DNA of 64,000 nt from Synechococcus sp. BIOS-E4-1. Its GTDB lineage: Bacteria > Cyanobacteriota > Cyanobacteriia > PCC-6307 > Cyanobiaceae. The DNA is taken from positions 903,243 to 967,242 of the forward strand of contig NZ_CP047935.1 of the NCBI RefSeq assembly GCF_014279995.1, given 5' to 3'. Positions 1 to 13,500 of this stretch are shown here, one piece after another. The notes beneath the pieces are model-generated. The model had not been told where the DNA came from, did no database searches, and saw only the letters and a program-made list of their open reading frames with translations. Position 1 is the stretch's first letter. The number at the start of each line of letters is the position of its first letter. The translations under genes were made by a program, and so were the position numbers.

Positions 1-1138
1 TTTGTGCTCTCTCAAAGCAACGCAGAGCTTGTTCGTGTCTGCCCAGCGATGCATGGCCAATCCCTTCGAGATAAGCCACTTCTCCGGCATGTGGGTGCCC
101 ATGAAGTGAGGCTGCTTGTTCGACGACTTCCTGGGAACGGTTCTGGCTGATCGCCTCGTAGAGATGAGCTAGCCCTGCTTCGGGAGTGTTGTGGTCTGGC
201 CAATGTCCCTGTGGATTCGAGATTGGAGGTAAGGGAGGTTGGGCCAGATCCTGTTGGGCTTTGGCCAGTTGCTGCTGCGTCTCCAGCAGTTGTTGTTGCA
301 GACCTGCAATTTGTTGATGCCGCTCGCGCAGTTGCTGAAGGGGATCCACGAGAGCGTCGTGATCCACAGCCGCCAGAGGCTTCACCTTGTCGGTTCGCCG
401 GCTGGGCAAGCAGTATTCAAAAATGTCTAGATCTTGGCCATAGATTGTTTGCAGAAGTGCAATACCTTCTTTGCTGTAAGCCTCTTCCCAGCGTTTGCTG
501 AGCCGTTGCCGGCAATTGGTGTCGTAGTACTTCAATTCCTGATCCAGCCGCTGCAAACGCTCTCCCGGCAGCAAGGATTTCAGTTGTACTGGCAACTCTT
601 TGACCAGTTGATTTCGATCGAGGCGCAGATTGAACAGATCGATTTGGTCTATATAGCGATGCTGCGGCATCAAGTGGCCGTCGCTCTGCAGCAGTTCCCA
701 GTGATCATTGAGATAACTGAGGAAGTCTGAGAAGCGGCAGGGTTCTGATTCATCTTTGCGACGAGCCGCTTGCACCGAGCTGTTCAGTGGCGCATAGGCA
801 GGATCGGCCAGATGAAGTTTGTCGTGCCAGAACGACAACAAGCGTTCACCTGGATGACGGGTGACCGCGAGGCGCAGCGCATGGGCGTCGTTAAACCAAA
901 GCTCTTGATCGATGACTGACAGCTGGCGAAGCGATGGCAGCCCATGAATCTGCGGCTGATGGATTGCTAAAGCCGGTTTGGTTTCACCAAAAGAAGCCCC
1001 CTCATAAGGTTCCCGTCCTGCTGCAATCACAGCCAGTCGCTTGAGCAGAGTGGAGGCCACCTTGGGTATGGGCAGCAGCATCCAACGAGCTTCTCCCACC
1101 AGAAGCGTGCTGGAAGCAGTTATCGAATTCACTGCCAT
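1..1138 (-). CDS. Sulfotransferase family protein with C-terminal TPR-like region (partial, runs off left edge)
   Basis: An open frame runs from the ATG at 1138 to the window start without a stop, so the 3' end lies outside. The first about 230 residues resemble the carbohydrate sulfotransferase fold: IPKVASTLLK near residue 26 fits the 5'-phosphosulfate-binding loop, and TRHPGERLLSFWHDK near residue 95 fits the 3'-phosphate-binding segment of PAPS-dependent enzymes. A glutamine-rich stretch (about residues 285-315) of coiled-coil character follows. The visible end (GHASLGRHEQALRCFERA) looks like a tetratricopeptide repeat. The likely role is sulfation of a surface glycan. It is divergent from the giant adhesin gene, but a functional link is only inference. 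Start choice: first ATG with conserved sequence soon after it; no strong Shine-Dalgarno is seen. Confidence 0.8.
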   Translation of the reverse strand, partial: MAVNSITASSTLLVGEARWMLLPIPKVASTLLKRLAVIAAGREPYEGASFGETKPALAIHQPQIHGLPSLRQLSVIDQELWFNDAHALRLAVTRHPGERLLSFWHDKLHLADPAYAPLNSSVQAARRKDESEPCRFSDFLSYLNDHWELLQSDGHLMPQHRYIDQIDLFNLRLDRNQLVKELPVQLKSLLPGERLQRLDQELKYYDTNCRQRLSKRWEEAYSKEGIALLQTIYGQDLDIFEYCLPSRRTDKVKPLAAVDHDALVDPLQQLRERHQQIAGLQQQLLETQQQLAKAQQDLAQPPLPPISNPQGHWPDHNTPEAGLAHLYEAISQNRSQEVVEQAASLHGHPHAGEVAYLEGIGHASLGRHEQALRCFERAQ

Positions 1139-1510
1139 TGGAGTTCAGCTGAGCCCTATAGGGAAGCGACTTTAAAGGGAATTCTTTAACCAGGCGTTGT
1201 TTATGAAGCAAATGTGTGCTGATCTGTCTTCGGCATCGCCATAGAGATTGATGCCGATGCGTGCGTGCGTCGATTCGAACACTTTGGCGTCAAGGTTATT
1301 GCGATTTTTCGCTCAAGTGATAGTTGAATCAGCGAATGGTTCGCTCCGCGAGTGTGATGCCGTCGCTGTATCTCGAGGTCCATTGCCTATCAGCGCCTTC
1401 TCGATGCTGAAAAGATCCCATACGGGCAATTTTCGCCTAAAAGCTGTTACAACCCTGAGCGCTTCAACGACGAACTCAGCAAATTCTCATAATTAACCGA
1501 ACTTTGCTCA
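1139..1510. other. Intergenic region upstream of the adhesin gene
   Basis: This 372-bp divergent gap between the sulfotransferase and adhesin genes should hold both promoters. The short frames here have no recognisable protein features. I see no hairpin terminator, tRNA or convincing operator. Confidence 0.5.
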
Positions 1511-4500
1511 GTGGCTGCTTCGAAGGACATCCTTTTCCTTGGAATGCTGCTGAAAGTTGCTGGATTCCGGCGCGGCACTCCCAAACGACGAAGCAGCCGT
1601 AGTAGACGCTGGAGCCGATCGGCGCAGACCCTGTTTGCCAGTTGGGCGGTGCTTGGCCAGCTCGGTGCTATCGGCGTGCTCGTTGGCGAAGCCCTGGAGC
1701 CGCAGCTCGCGAAGGCACAGATCACTGCAATTCCAGGTGACTATGGCAGCGGCAGTCTTACTGCCACTGCCACTGGTGTCGGTGCTTTTGCGATCGGCAG
1801 AGGAGCAGATGCGAATCGCTTGTGCTCGATGGCCATTGGCTCTGGCGCGAATGCCCAGGGAGTGAATGCCACCGCAATTGGCGCTGGGGCGACTGCCTCT
1901 CGCGCCAATCAGATGATGTTGGGCGCAAGCTCAACCGATGTCACAGCGGCAAGTCTTTCTGGAACAGGTAATGAATTAATCCTTGCCAATGAAGACGGCA
2001 CGCTCAAGCGAGCAGAGGGCCTTGTAGCCACTAATAACTCTCTGACTGTTGCCAACAATTTGTCGGCAGGCGGCGATACATCTCTCAAGACGCTGACGAC
2101 ATCTGGAGCCGCCAATCTTCAGAGCACGCTGAATGTTGAGGGGGAGACAACCCTCAAAAACACCACCGTTGCTGGCACTCTCAGCGTGACCGGTGATGAG
2201 TCTGTTGCTGGCAACTCAGCGATCACTGGTAATCAAACTGTTGGGGGTTCGATCAATGTCACAGGTGCTGTAACGCTGAACGGCGCCTCAACCATCAACA
2301 ACAGCCTTGCGGTAACGGGCGCAACCACGCTGAAAAACACCACCGTTGATGGCACTCTCAGCGTGACCGGTGATGAGTCTGTTGCTGGCAACTCAGCGAT
2401 CACTGGTAATCAAACTGTTGGGGGTTCGATCAATGTCACAGGCGCTGCAAATCTGCAGAGCACTCTCGTTGTTGGTTCGCTGGCCAAATCAGACCAAGCA
2501 GCTGATGCCATTGTTGTCGCCGATGCTGATGGAAAGGTTGCAAGAAAGGAGGTTGGGGCAGGTGTACTTGATTCTTTGACGTGTGAAGGGGAAGGCAATA
2601 ATGCTGTCTGTTATGGACCCGGTGCTAACGCCACAGGCATCAATGCCACGGCGATTGGTGCGGGGGCATCAGCAGCAACAGGAAATAGTTCATTTGATCT
2701 TGGAGCGACAGCGATTGGATCTTTTTCCACGGCATCTGCGGAAAAAGCCACATCACTTGGCTTTGATGCCAATGCCTCAAACATCTCAGCATTGGCGTTA
2801 GGAGCTGCCGCTAGCGCATTGGGAGAACGTTCAGTCGCCCTTGGTGGCAGCTCTACGGCGAAACATCGTGGAGCAGTCGCTCTAGGAATGGGGGTCGTAA
2901 CTGATCGTCCAGATCAGGTCAAGTTCAGAGACTCTGCTGAGTTGACAATTCCAAAATTAAAAACGGGGCAGTCTAGTGGCCAACTCTCAGGTAAAACTCA
3001 TGGCCTGATTATCGCCAATAAAGATGGAACTCTTTCCAGGGCGTCTGTGCCTAATAGTTATTTTATTTCCTTGCTATGTAATGCAGACTCTGATTCTTCT
3101 GTTTGTCTTGGTTACGACTCTGATGCATTTGGAAATCAATCTTCGAGTTTTGGAGCTTTAAGTCAATCAGGGAAAGATGGCGACTCCGCGACTGCGATTG
3201 GCTATGCATCGAATGCTGCAAAACTAAACAGCACGGCGATTGGGTCCAGCGCGTTTGCGAACGGCTCTCATTCACTCGCTATTGGCGTTGGCAGTCAAGC
3301 CCTTGGGGCTCAAAGTATTGCTTCCGGTCAAGGGGCAAGAGCTGAAGGAACAGGTTCCACAGCGGTTGGTACTGGATCAAAATCGCGAGGAGTCAATTCC
3401 ATTGCGATTGGAGCAGGCACAAACGCAGTCCAAGTCAATTCGATAGCAATTGGTGGTGGTGCAAAAGCTCAAGGAGTTAATGCCATTGCTGTTGGCCAAT
3501 CAAGCTTGTCGGTCTATGACCAAGCCGCTGTCTTTGGCATAGGAGCAGAAGCTAAGGTCAAAGTTGCAGAGCAAAGCAAAACATCACTAACGCTTGGCCA
3601 AGCTCGAAATTCCCAAACTGGAGCAGGAACAGATTACTTTTTGCCAGGCTTGTCAAATCTTCAATCTGGCGGAACTCGCTACCTAACAGTTGACCAGGAC
3701 GGATTACTACAGGTTCAGCAAAGTGCTGAGATACTTGATCCTGTAACCATTGCATATAGTGGCACTAATTGTGATGTATCAGAAGCTTCGTCGATCTGTC
3801 TTGGTAATGAATCTAAGGCTTCAGGCACCAATGCATCTGCTTATGGTCAAAGTTCTTCGGCTTCCGCGATGGGAGCTACAGCATTGGGAGCTTATGCGAA
3901 AGCAAATCAAGAATATACGACTGCTTTAGGCGCTAATTCCAGTGCGACCAACACCTCTGCTTTAGCTCTAGGACGTGATGCAAAAGCGAGTGGTCGTTTC
4001 ACGATTGCCAAGGGGACCAATGCCTCAGCTTCGGGTAACAATTCCCAGGCGTCTGGAACTAACTCCTTGGCGAATGGGAGTAACTCAATTGCCACAGGAA
4101 CATTATCCATTGCCTCCGGTGGTGGATCAACCGCGATTGGTAAAAGTTCTAGATCATCTGGTAGTTGCTCAATCGCCATAGGGGTCTCTTCCAGATCCAC
4201 AAATATCAGTTCAATAGCGATTGGATCCTGTGCAAACGCTGCTGGTAGTTATGCAATCGCTGGCGGGGACGACTCTCTTGCTAAGGGTGAGCAATCTGTG
4301 GCATTTGGCAAAAACAGCAACTCTGCGGGTAAATCCAGTCTTGCTTTTGGTGCCACGTCTAATGCCTCAGCAGATAACTCTGTTGCAATCGGCCTTTCTA
4401 CTAATGCGAAATCTACAAACTCCATTGCCATCGGTGCAGCAGCGAGCTCCACTGGAACGGAATCACTCTCTGTTGGAGCAGGTTCTCAAGCATCAAAGAC

Positions 4501-7500
4501 AGCCTCAATTGCTTTTGGTAGGCAGGCAAAAGCAACTGGGATTAATTCCATTGCGACGGGTAAGGGTGCGAAGGCTGCCGCCGCCAATAGTTATGCCATC
4601 GGAGCTTTGGCGAATGCGGTTGCTTCAGAAACAATCGCACTAGGAAGCAGCAGTTGTGCTCTCGCGAATGGATCTATTGCGACAGGCTCAGGAGCTAAAG
4701 CTTGCGGGCAAAACTCATCAGCTTATGGCCGTGCATCAATTGCCAATGGATCAGCCAGTATTGCCATCGGCGATAGTGCATCTTCGGGAATTCAGAAGGG
4801 AATTCAGGTTCAAATTGGTACTAACACACAGACTGGAGATCCAATCTATCAATCAGAAAATCGCCAAACAGAAAATACTATCAGTATTGGATATAGGGCT
4901 TCTACTGGTTATTATGATTCGACTAATCAATCAGCAATAGGCAATAATTCGATTGCTGTTGGTACTGAAGCACGAGCGCTGTCTGCTGGCTCAATCGCCT
5001 TTGGCTTACTTTCTAACACCAGTGCAATTGATGCAACTGCTATTGGCTCAAGAGCTAATGCATCTGGAGCATCGTCGACCAGTATTGGACATTCCTCTCG
5101 TGCTCAACGGCAAGGATCAATCGCGATTGGTCATCTAGCGAATGCTGAGAGTGGCAGAACCATTGCAATCGGATCAGGGAGTACTGCTAATGCAGATTGC
5201 GCAATGGCTGTGGGTTGGAATGCTAACGCCACGGCTAGCAATGCAATCGCACTTGGCCATACAGCTAATGCATTGGGAACCAACTCCACTGCAGTTGGTA
5301 CATCTGCTCAGGCAGAAGCGAACTATTCCAGCTCTTTTGGAACATTGGCGAATGCCAGTGGCTTGGCATCGATGGCTTTTGGCGCAGGAGCCAACGCCAG
5401 TGAAACCGGTGCCATTGCCTATGGAGTGAATTCAATAGCGTCTGGAACTAATTCATCAACCTTTGGCACAGAAGCTAATGCCACTGCAGAAGATGCGATC
5501 GCCGTTGGTCATCTCGCTACGGCTTCTGGATTAGATGCCATTGCTATTGGAAAATGCTCAGTTGCTAGCGGAGGTAACTCAACAGCTGTTGGAACAGACT
5601 CGAAGGCCAGTGGTGAGAATTCAACAGCTTCTGGAGATGGCGCAATTGCTAGTGGCACAAACAGTGCAGCATTTGGATATAACGCAACTGCCTCTGCTGG
5701 CGATACAACAAGTATTGGCAAACGTTCCAAGGCAACTCAGCAAGGAGCAACATCGATTGGCCATCTGGCGCACGCAACTGGTTTTCGTTCAACCGCTATT
5801 GGAACAGGTAGCAAAGCCAATCAAAATTGTGCGTTGGCGGTTGGATGGAAAGCCAATGCCACAGCCATTAATGCAATCGCACTGGGCTACACAGCTAATG
5901 CCTTGGCAACCAACTCTACTGCAGTTGGTACATCCGCTAATGCATCTGGATTGGATGCCATTGCGATAGGTCAATCTTCCTTAGCCAGTCAAATTAATAC
6001 ACTCGCTATCGGCACCGAAGCAAAGGCAACAGCAGAAAATTCAATTGCTATAGGCGATTTAGCAAACACATCTGCTGCTAACGCCACTGCTGTTGGAACA
6101 TTGGCTGTCGCTAATCAAACCTCTTCAAGTTCTTACGGAACAGGAGCCGCCGCGACGGGTCAATGCTCCATGGCCTTTGGTGCATTTTCTAGAGCCACAG
6201 AAGTTAATTCAGCAGCAATTGGTACTAATGCTTCGGTGTCTGGCAAAAATAGTGTTGCGATTGGTAGTGAATCTGTTGTCAGTGGTGATGATTCGATCGC
6301 GGTTGGTACACGCTCACAGGCCTCAGCACCAAACACCACCGCTTTAGGGGTGAAGGCGGTTGCCGCCAAAGGGAATTCCACTGCATTAGGCCGTGAGGCC
6401 TTCAGTAATGGGGTCAATTCGACGGCGGTTGGCTCACGGTCTAATGCGAGCGGTTCGACATCCGTCGCTATCGGTCGAGGTTCATTAACCGAAGGCTTCG
6501 GTTCAGTGGCCTTGGGGGCCTGTTCTAATGCAGCAGGAAACCGATCGATTGCTGTTGGTGTGTACTCCAAGGCCACAGAGATTTGCTCGATGGCAATTGG
6601 GTTTAGCGCATCTTCAACAGCTGAGAATTCCATTGCGATTGGCGATTCCGCTGAAACCAGTGCTGCAAATGCAACTGCTGTTGGAACTTTATCCAGAGCC
6701 ACGCAGGTTAATTCAAGTGCCTACGGAACCAATGCTTCAGCCATAGGTAAGAACTCTATGGCATTCGGCTCTAATTCATTAGCTGATAGCCAGAACACCA
6801 CTGCCATGGGGACCTTAGCAAAGGCAACTGGAGACTATTCGAGCTCCTATGGAACCAATGCCATCGCGAATGCACCGGCAGCTATGGCCTTTGGCTCAGG
6901 AGCTAAATCCTCTGATAAAGCATCGATTGTTTTTGGAACGAATTCCACAGCATCTGGTGCGAATGCCGTTGTTATTGGCACAGAAAGCATTGCATCACAG
7001 GAGGATGCTATTGCGATTGGTTATCAAGTTAATGCTACGGCAACTGATGCAATCGCTATCGGTAAATCCGCAGTCGCTAATAAGGCGGATGCAATGGCCA
7101 TCGGTGCCGATGCCAAAGCGATAGAAACGAACGCTATTGCTTTGGGTGATAGCGCAAAAGCTGCTGGCGGTAATTCCTTGGCTTTAGGTTCTTCTGCGAA
7201 TGCAAAAGAGGCCAACTCTTTGGCAGTTGGATATTTTGCTGTAAGTGCTGGGAATAACTCTGCAGCGATTGGACGGAATGCTTCTACCACAGGAAACGAT
7301 GCCATCGCAGTAGGCGCTACTTCTATAGCTGGTGAAAATCGAACATTAGCGCTTGGTGCTCTGAGCACTGCCCTAGGCCCCAATGCGATTGGAATTGGCT
7401 ATTACGCCATTGCACTCGACATGAACTCAATCGCTATTGGTGCATGTTCCAAAGCTGAAGGTTTGGGTGCGCTGGCGATTGGCGCTGACTCCCAAGTTCT

Positions 7501-10500
7501 CGGGCGTGCTGCATTAGCCATTGGAAAAGATGCATATGCGATAGGTAATGAATCCATGGCCATTGGAAAAAATGCCGATGCTGTTGGCGCTCGATCCGTC
7601 GCCATTGGAAAAAATGCAAATGCTGTTGGCGCTGAATCTGCCGCAATTGGAACACATGCTTCCGCAATTGGATTGAATGCCCAGGCTTTCGGCCGTAGGG
7701 CTAATGCGATTGGTCATGATTCATTCGCAGGCGGTGTCAATTCATTAGCCCTGGGAGATCGTGCGTTCGCTTTTGGGCGTAATGCTTATGCCTTCGGAAA
7801 TGATTCATTTGCTTTTGGCGATGGAGCTGTAGCAACCCAATCTGCAAAAAAATCATCAACATTCGGTGTTAATGCCAATGTGAGTGCTCCCTGCAGCATG
7901 GCCTTCGGTGTGGGAGCCAGGGTTCTTGGTGGTTCAAATTCAACAGCTTTTGGTACTAATTCAACGGCAAACCAGCTCAATGCCATCGCAATCGGAACAC
8001 AATCTTTTGCCAATGCTGATAATGCATTTGCGATCGGTAGTGATGCCAACGCTTCTTATCAAAATTCAATCGCGATTGGCACCAGCGCCACAACCACGCG
8101 CAACGATCAATTGATGTTTGGTGAGGCTAACACTCAGGTCACTGTTGCAAATCTCAGTGGTACGGGAAAAGCCATTGTTGTGGCGAACGGAGATGGCACT
8201 CTGTCTCGCTCCAATATCAGCGAGACAGGTCTTGATTCTCTTGATTGTGAGTCTGATGGTTCGAATGCTGTTTGTTATGGGCCAAATGCCAACGCCACTG
8301 GAAAAAACAGTACGGCCTTAGGTGCATTTGCAATCGCAGCAACTGATCAAGGTAGTCGTGAATTTGGCGCTACAGCCGTTGGAGCAGCGGCTAATGCAAG
8401 TGGTGATAATGCATCTGCTTTTGGTCGTTTTGCCAATGCAAATGGCTCCGCTTCAACGGCATTAGGTTATTACTCTAATGCTTCCGGTAATTACTCACTG
8501 GCATCCGGTTATCGATCGAATGCCTCCGGGAAATATGCACAAGCCACAGGTGCTTGCTCGATTGCTTCAGGGCAAAATTCAACAGCAATGGGCTATCAAT
8601 CCACTGCTGCTGGCGAATCGTCTGTGGCTTCTGGATATCAAGCCAATGCAGCAGGTAATAGTGCCTTAGCGCTTGGCCGTAAGGCTACTGCTGAAGGGGA
8701 TTATTCCCAGGCTCTAGGGTACGACGCCAAGTCTTCAGGAAAGTGGTCTCTAGCCTTGGGCACTAATGCTCAAGCGTTGGACACTTATGCACAAGCCTTA
8801 GGTCATTGCGCCATTGCTTCCGGTGGATCTGCCCAAGCATTTGGCTATCAAGCCAATGCTATTGGTCTTTCATCTACGGCTATCGGTAATGCAGCTAGAT
8901 CTGCAGGAGATTATTCACAGGCCTATGGCTATCAATCCAATTCTGCGAGCGAGTTTGCTATTTCCTTGGGTTATCGGGCCAACGCGCTCTCCGGTAACGC
9001 TTTGGCGATTGGTCGTTGTGCAACGGCCAGTGTCACGAATGCCGTGGCAGTGGGAGTGTCTGCTACCGCTGCTGGATTCAATGCTTCGGCGTTTGGCCGA
9101 TCAGCGAATGCTGCTGGATATCAGTCCACCGCCATCGGTAGTGCATCCAATGCGTCAGCATGTCATGCAACTGCGTTGGGATATTTTTCACAAGCCTCGG
9201 GTGATTACTCCACCAGTTTGGGTTATCGCACTCAATCAAGTGGGAACTATTCAACCGCCCTGGGTCGGCAGGCTAATGCGAGTGGAGAGGAATCGACTGC
9301 TCTTGGCCGTTCCGCGATGGCTGGCGGAAACTATTCGCTTGCTGTGGGTTACAGCGCAAAAGCTTCTTCAAGCAGTTCAACGGCTTTTGGGTCGCAAGCC
9401 AATGCTTCGGGCAACTTATCAACTGCTGTAGGCATCAATGCCCGTGCTTCCGGTGACGAGAGTTCCGCTTTTGGTAAATCAGCGAATGCTTCTGGAAAGG
9501 AGTCAACAGCTGTTGGCTATCAAGCCGTCGCGTCTGCAGAAGACAGTTCCGCGTTTGGTAAATCAGCGAATGCTTCAGGAAAGGAGTCAACAGCTGTTGG
9601 TTATGAAGCGAAAGCGACTGCAGACGATAGTTCTGCATTTGGTTACGAGGCGCAGGCGACAGGCGAGCGGGCTACGGCCATGGGGCCCTGTGCAACAGCC
9701 TCTGGTACTAACTCGACTGCTTTAGGCCTTAACACCATTGCATCCAAAGAGAACTCAATGGCGATCGGTTCAGGCGCACGCTCAGATCAAGCTAATGGCA
9801 TTGCAATTGGTGTTGGTTCAGTTGCTACGAAGAAACCGGGTGGTTCTACAACGTCCATCACTCTTGGATTAAAAGGAAATGGAACCACAGATTATTTCCT
9901 GCCTGGCCTCGCCAATAAGCCAGGAGATTCTGAACAGGATGGAGGAACGCAGTACTTAACTGTGGATTCACAAGGGCGAATTATTGCGGCACCTGCCACA
10001 ATAATTCCCCCCAATGTAAATGTGATTCTTCCTAACTTCAACTGCACTGTTGAAGGTGTTGATGCAACTTGTTTTGGTCACAACGCCAGTGCAACTGGTG
10101 ATTACACGTCGAGTTTTGGCGTTAATTCAACAGCGAATGGTTTGGGAGCAACTGCGGTTGGATCGAATGCAACAGCAGCTGATCGAGCCACCGCCCTTGG
10201 CGCCTATTCCACTGCCAGTGGAGATAATTCCATTGCTGTGGGTGGGCTTGCCAATGCCGCTGGAGTCAGCTCACTCGCGATTGGTGAAGAGGCTCAGGCA
10301 TTGGGAGATCGATCGTTCGCCTTTGGCTATCAATCCAGAGCAGCCAAGAACGACACACTGGCTTTAGGAAGTGGAGCATTTGCCAACTATTCAGGCTCAG
10401 CTGCCTTGGGCCAGAACGTTCAAACGACTCGATCCGGTCAGGTTGCACTCGGTTCCAATTCTGCAGAAATAACGATTGCCAACATCCGAGGTGATGGAAG

Positions 10501-13500
10501 CGAAATGGTGTTCGCCAATGAAGATGGCACATTGAAGCGTGCTGTCGGCATTGGCGTTAGCGATGGATCCTTAACAGTTGCCAACAATCAGACGATTGGT
10601 GGTGCTTTGTCAGTCGCTGGTGCAACAACTCTGAACGGAGCAACAACGATCAATAACAGCCTTGTTGTCACTGGTTCAAGCAGCTTCAATACTGTCACTG
10701 CAACAGGATCGACGAACTTCCAGAGCACGCTGGATGTGCAGGGAACAACGACGCTGAATGGAGCAACAACGATCAATAACAGCCTCGCAGTAACTGGGTC
10801 CAGTAGCTTCAACACTGTCACGGCAACAGGAGCTGCGAATTTCCAGAACACGTTGGATGTGCAGGGAGCAACGACGCTGAATGGAGTAACAACGATCAAT
10901 AATTCATTAACGGTTACCGGTGACCAGTCAGTCGGTGGCGATCAGACCGTTTCAGGCAATCAAACGATCACAGGTGATTCGACGATCAAAAAGAACCAGG
11001 TGATTGTCGGAACGTTGGGTGTAACTGGAACAACAACACTGAATGGAGCGACAACGATCAATAATTCATTGTCCATTACTGGTAATCAGTCAGTTGCTGG
11101 TGATCAGACTATTTCAGGTAATCAAACAGTTTCAGGCAATCAGACGGTTTCAGGTAATTCAACGATTACGAAGAACCAGGTGATTGGCGGCACGTTGAAT
11201 GTGAGTCAAGCAGCCAATCTGCAAACCACGCTGACCGTTGGATCACTGGCCAATAGCTCACAGCAACGAGACGCACTTGTGGTTGCCAACGCCACTGGCA
11301 CGGTATCGCGTAAGGAAATCGGCGAGGGCGTTCTTGAATCACTTGATTGCATCGCTAACGGAAATGACGCTGTTTGCTATGGCAATGGAGCCAATGCCAC
11401 TGGTCGGTTTACAACGGCGATTGGTGCTAAAGCCAATGCTTCTGCGGCGAGCAACTTCCTTGAATCAGGTGCCACTGCGATTGGTTACCTGGCAACGGCA
11501 ACGGCCAAAAATGCCGTGGCCATTGGTCGTAGCTCTTTGGCCGCTGCTACTGATGCAACAGCAACGGGTGCATTGGCTAATGCCACGTCCAGGTTCACTA
11601 GTGCTTATGGTTACCAATCAAAAGCCAATTCGAATTATGCGACATCGATTGGTGCTTTAAGCGCAGCTACAGGCCTGTCTGCAGTGGCCATTGGGCGTGA
11701 AGCAAATTCCACGGCAAATAGCTCCATTTCCATCGGTAATCAGGCATCGAGTCTTCAGAAAGCAGCGATTGCGATTGGTTACCAAGCCAATTCCTCAGGA
11801 AATTATTCGCAAAGCATTGGATTCAATGCAAGTGCAATCGCCAATTACGCCATTGCTCAAGGCTTTGCTGCTGCAGCGACAGGTAACAACGCCATCGCCA
11901 CTGGTCTCAATTCTGCAGCTTCTGGCATCAGTGCATTGGCCATCGGTGTCGACACCCGCTCTACTGGAAAATCATCAACAGCGGTTGGTCTTGGCGCACA
12001 AGCAACGGCCGATTACGGAACCTCGTTTGGAGCCAATGCTTCAGCTTCAGCTTCAGCTGCAACGTCGGTGGGCTATTCGTCTCAGGCCACGCAGCAGGAG
12101 AGTTCCGCTTTTGGCTCGCAGGCTCGGGCGACGGCAAGTCAATCGACAGCCATTGGCGTGAGTTCCTCTGCCTCCGCTGATCGAGCAACGTCGGTTGGTG
12201 GGACATCCAACGCGTCAAAGACCGGCGCTTTGGCCATTGGCTTCAATTCCCGGGCGTCGGGGGCATCGTCTACGGCGATGGGTCTGGACTCCAATGCGTC
12301 GGCCTCGCAAGCCATCGCAGTTGGTTATTCATCACTTGCTACCAAGCAAGAGAGTTCCGCTTTCGGTTCAAGAGCTCAGGCCACGGGAGAGCAATCCACC
12401 TCTGTTGGTGTCAATACCTCTGCTTCTGGAAATCAAAGCTCTGCTTTTGGTAAGGGTTCAAAAGCATCAGGCAAGGAGTCAACTGCTGTTGGCTATCAAG
12501 CCATCGCTTCTTGTGAAGACAGCTCCGCGTTTGGTAAAGCAGCAAATGCTTCAGGGAAAGAGTCAACAGCTGTTGGCTATGAAGCGCTCGCCTCTGCAGA
12601 AGACAGCTCCGCGTTTGGTAAATCAGCAAATGCTTCAGGCTTGCAGTCAACGGCAGTTGGCTATGAGGTGATCACGAAAGGTGCGAATAGCGCTGCCTTT
12701 GGATTTAAAGCTAATGCCAGTTTTGATGACTCCACAGCGATCGGATCTGGTGCGGTGACCACTCGGGCTAATCAGATTCAGCTCGGCAGAAGTGGAACAA
12801 CCGGCGAGACAGTCACGATTGGACAGTTCAATGATGGTTCTGTCAATCTGCTTGCAGCCAATGAGGATGGCACCTTGATGGTTGCCACCGCAGGGATCCT
12901 GCCCGATGACACTGTGTTCTGTGTCGGCGGGGACTCCACCTCTGCTTGCTACGGCCCCAATGCTTCAGCTTCCGGTAGTTACAGCACAGCCATCGGTGCC
13001 AACGCAACAGCCAGTGTGCCAAGCACCTCTACCTCATCGAGTTCTTTGTCTTCTGCTGGATTTGGCACTGTTTCTGCACCAGTAGTTGCATCTCCAGTAG
13101 GCACTGATGCCGCAACTGCGGTGGGATCTCAAACCAGTGCAACCGGAAAAGGCTCATCGGCCTTGGGAGTGAATTCCTCTGCGGTTGGTAATGGCTCTCT
13201 TGTTTTAGGCGCAAATGCAGAGGCACAAGGCCTTGCTGCTATTTCAACGGGGTATCAAGCGAATTCGAATGCCACGGGTGGTATTGCGATTGGTTATAAG
13301 ACGGATACTGATGGCTCCAATGCCACAGCTCTTGGCACCGGTGCGGTTGCCAATGGCACTGACGTGATCGCCGTGGGCAACAGTGCCCAGGCCACAGGTG
13401 TGAATGCCACTGCGTTTGGTTCTGGTGCTGTTGCCTCTGGAGATGGTTCCATCGCCAAGGGTGCAGGTGCCTCGGCGACTGGAGAGAGCTCTGTGGCTGT

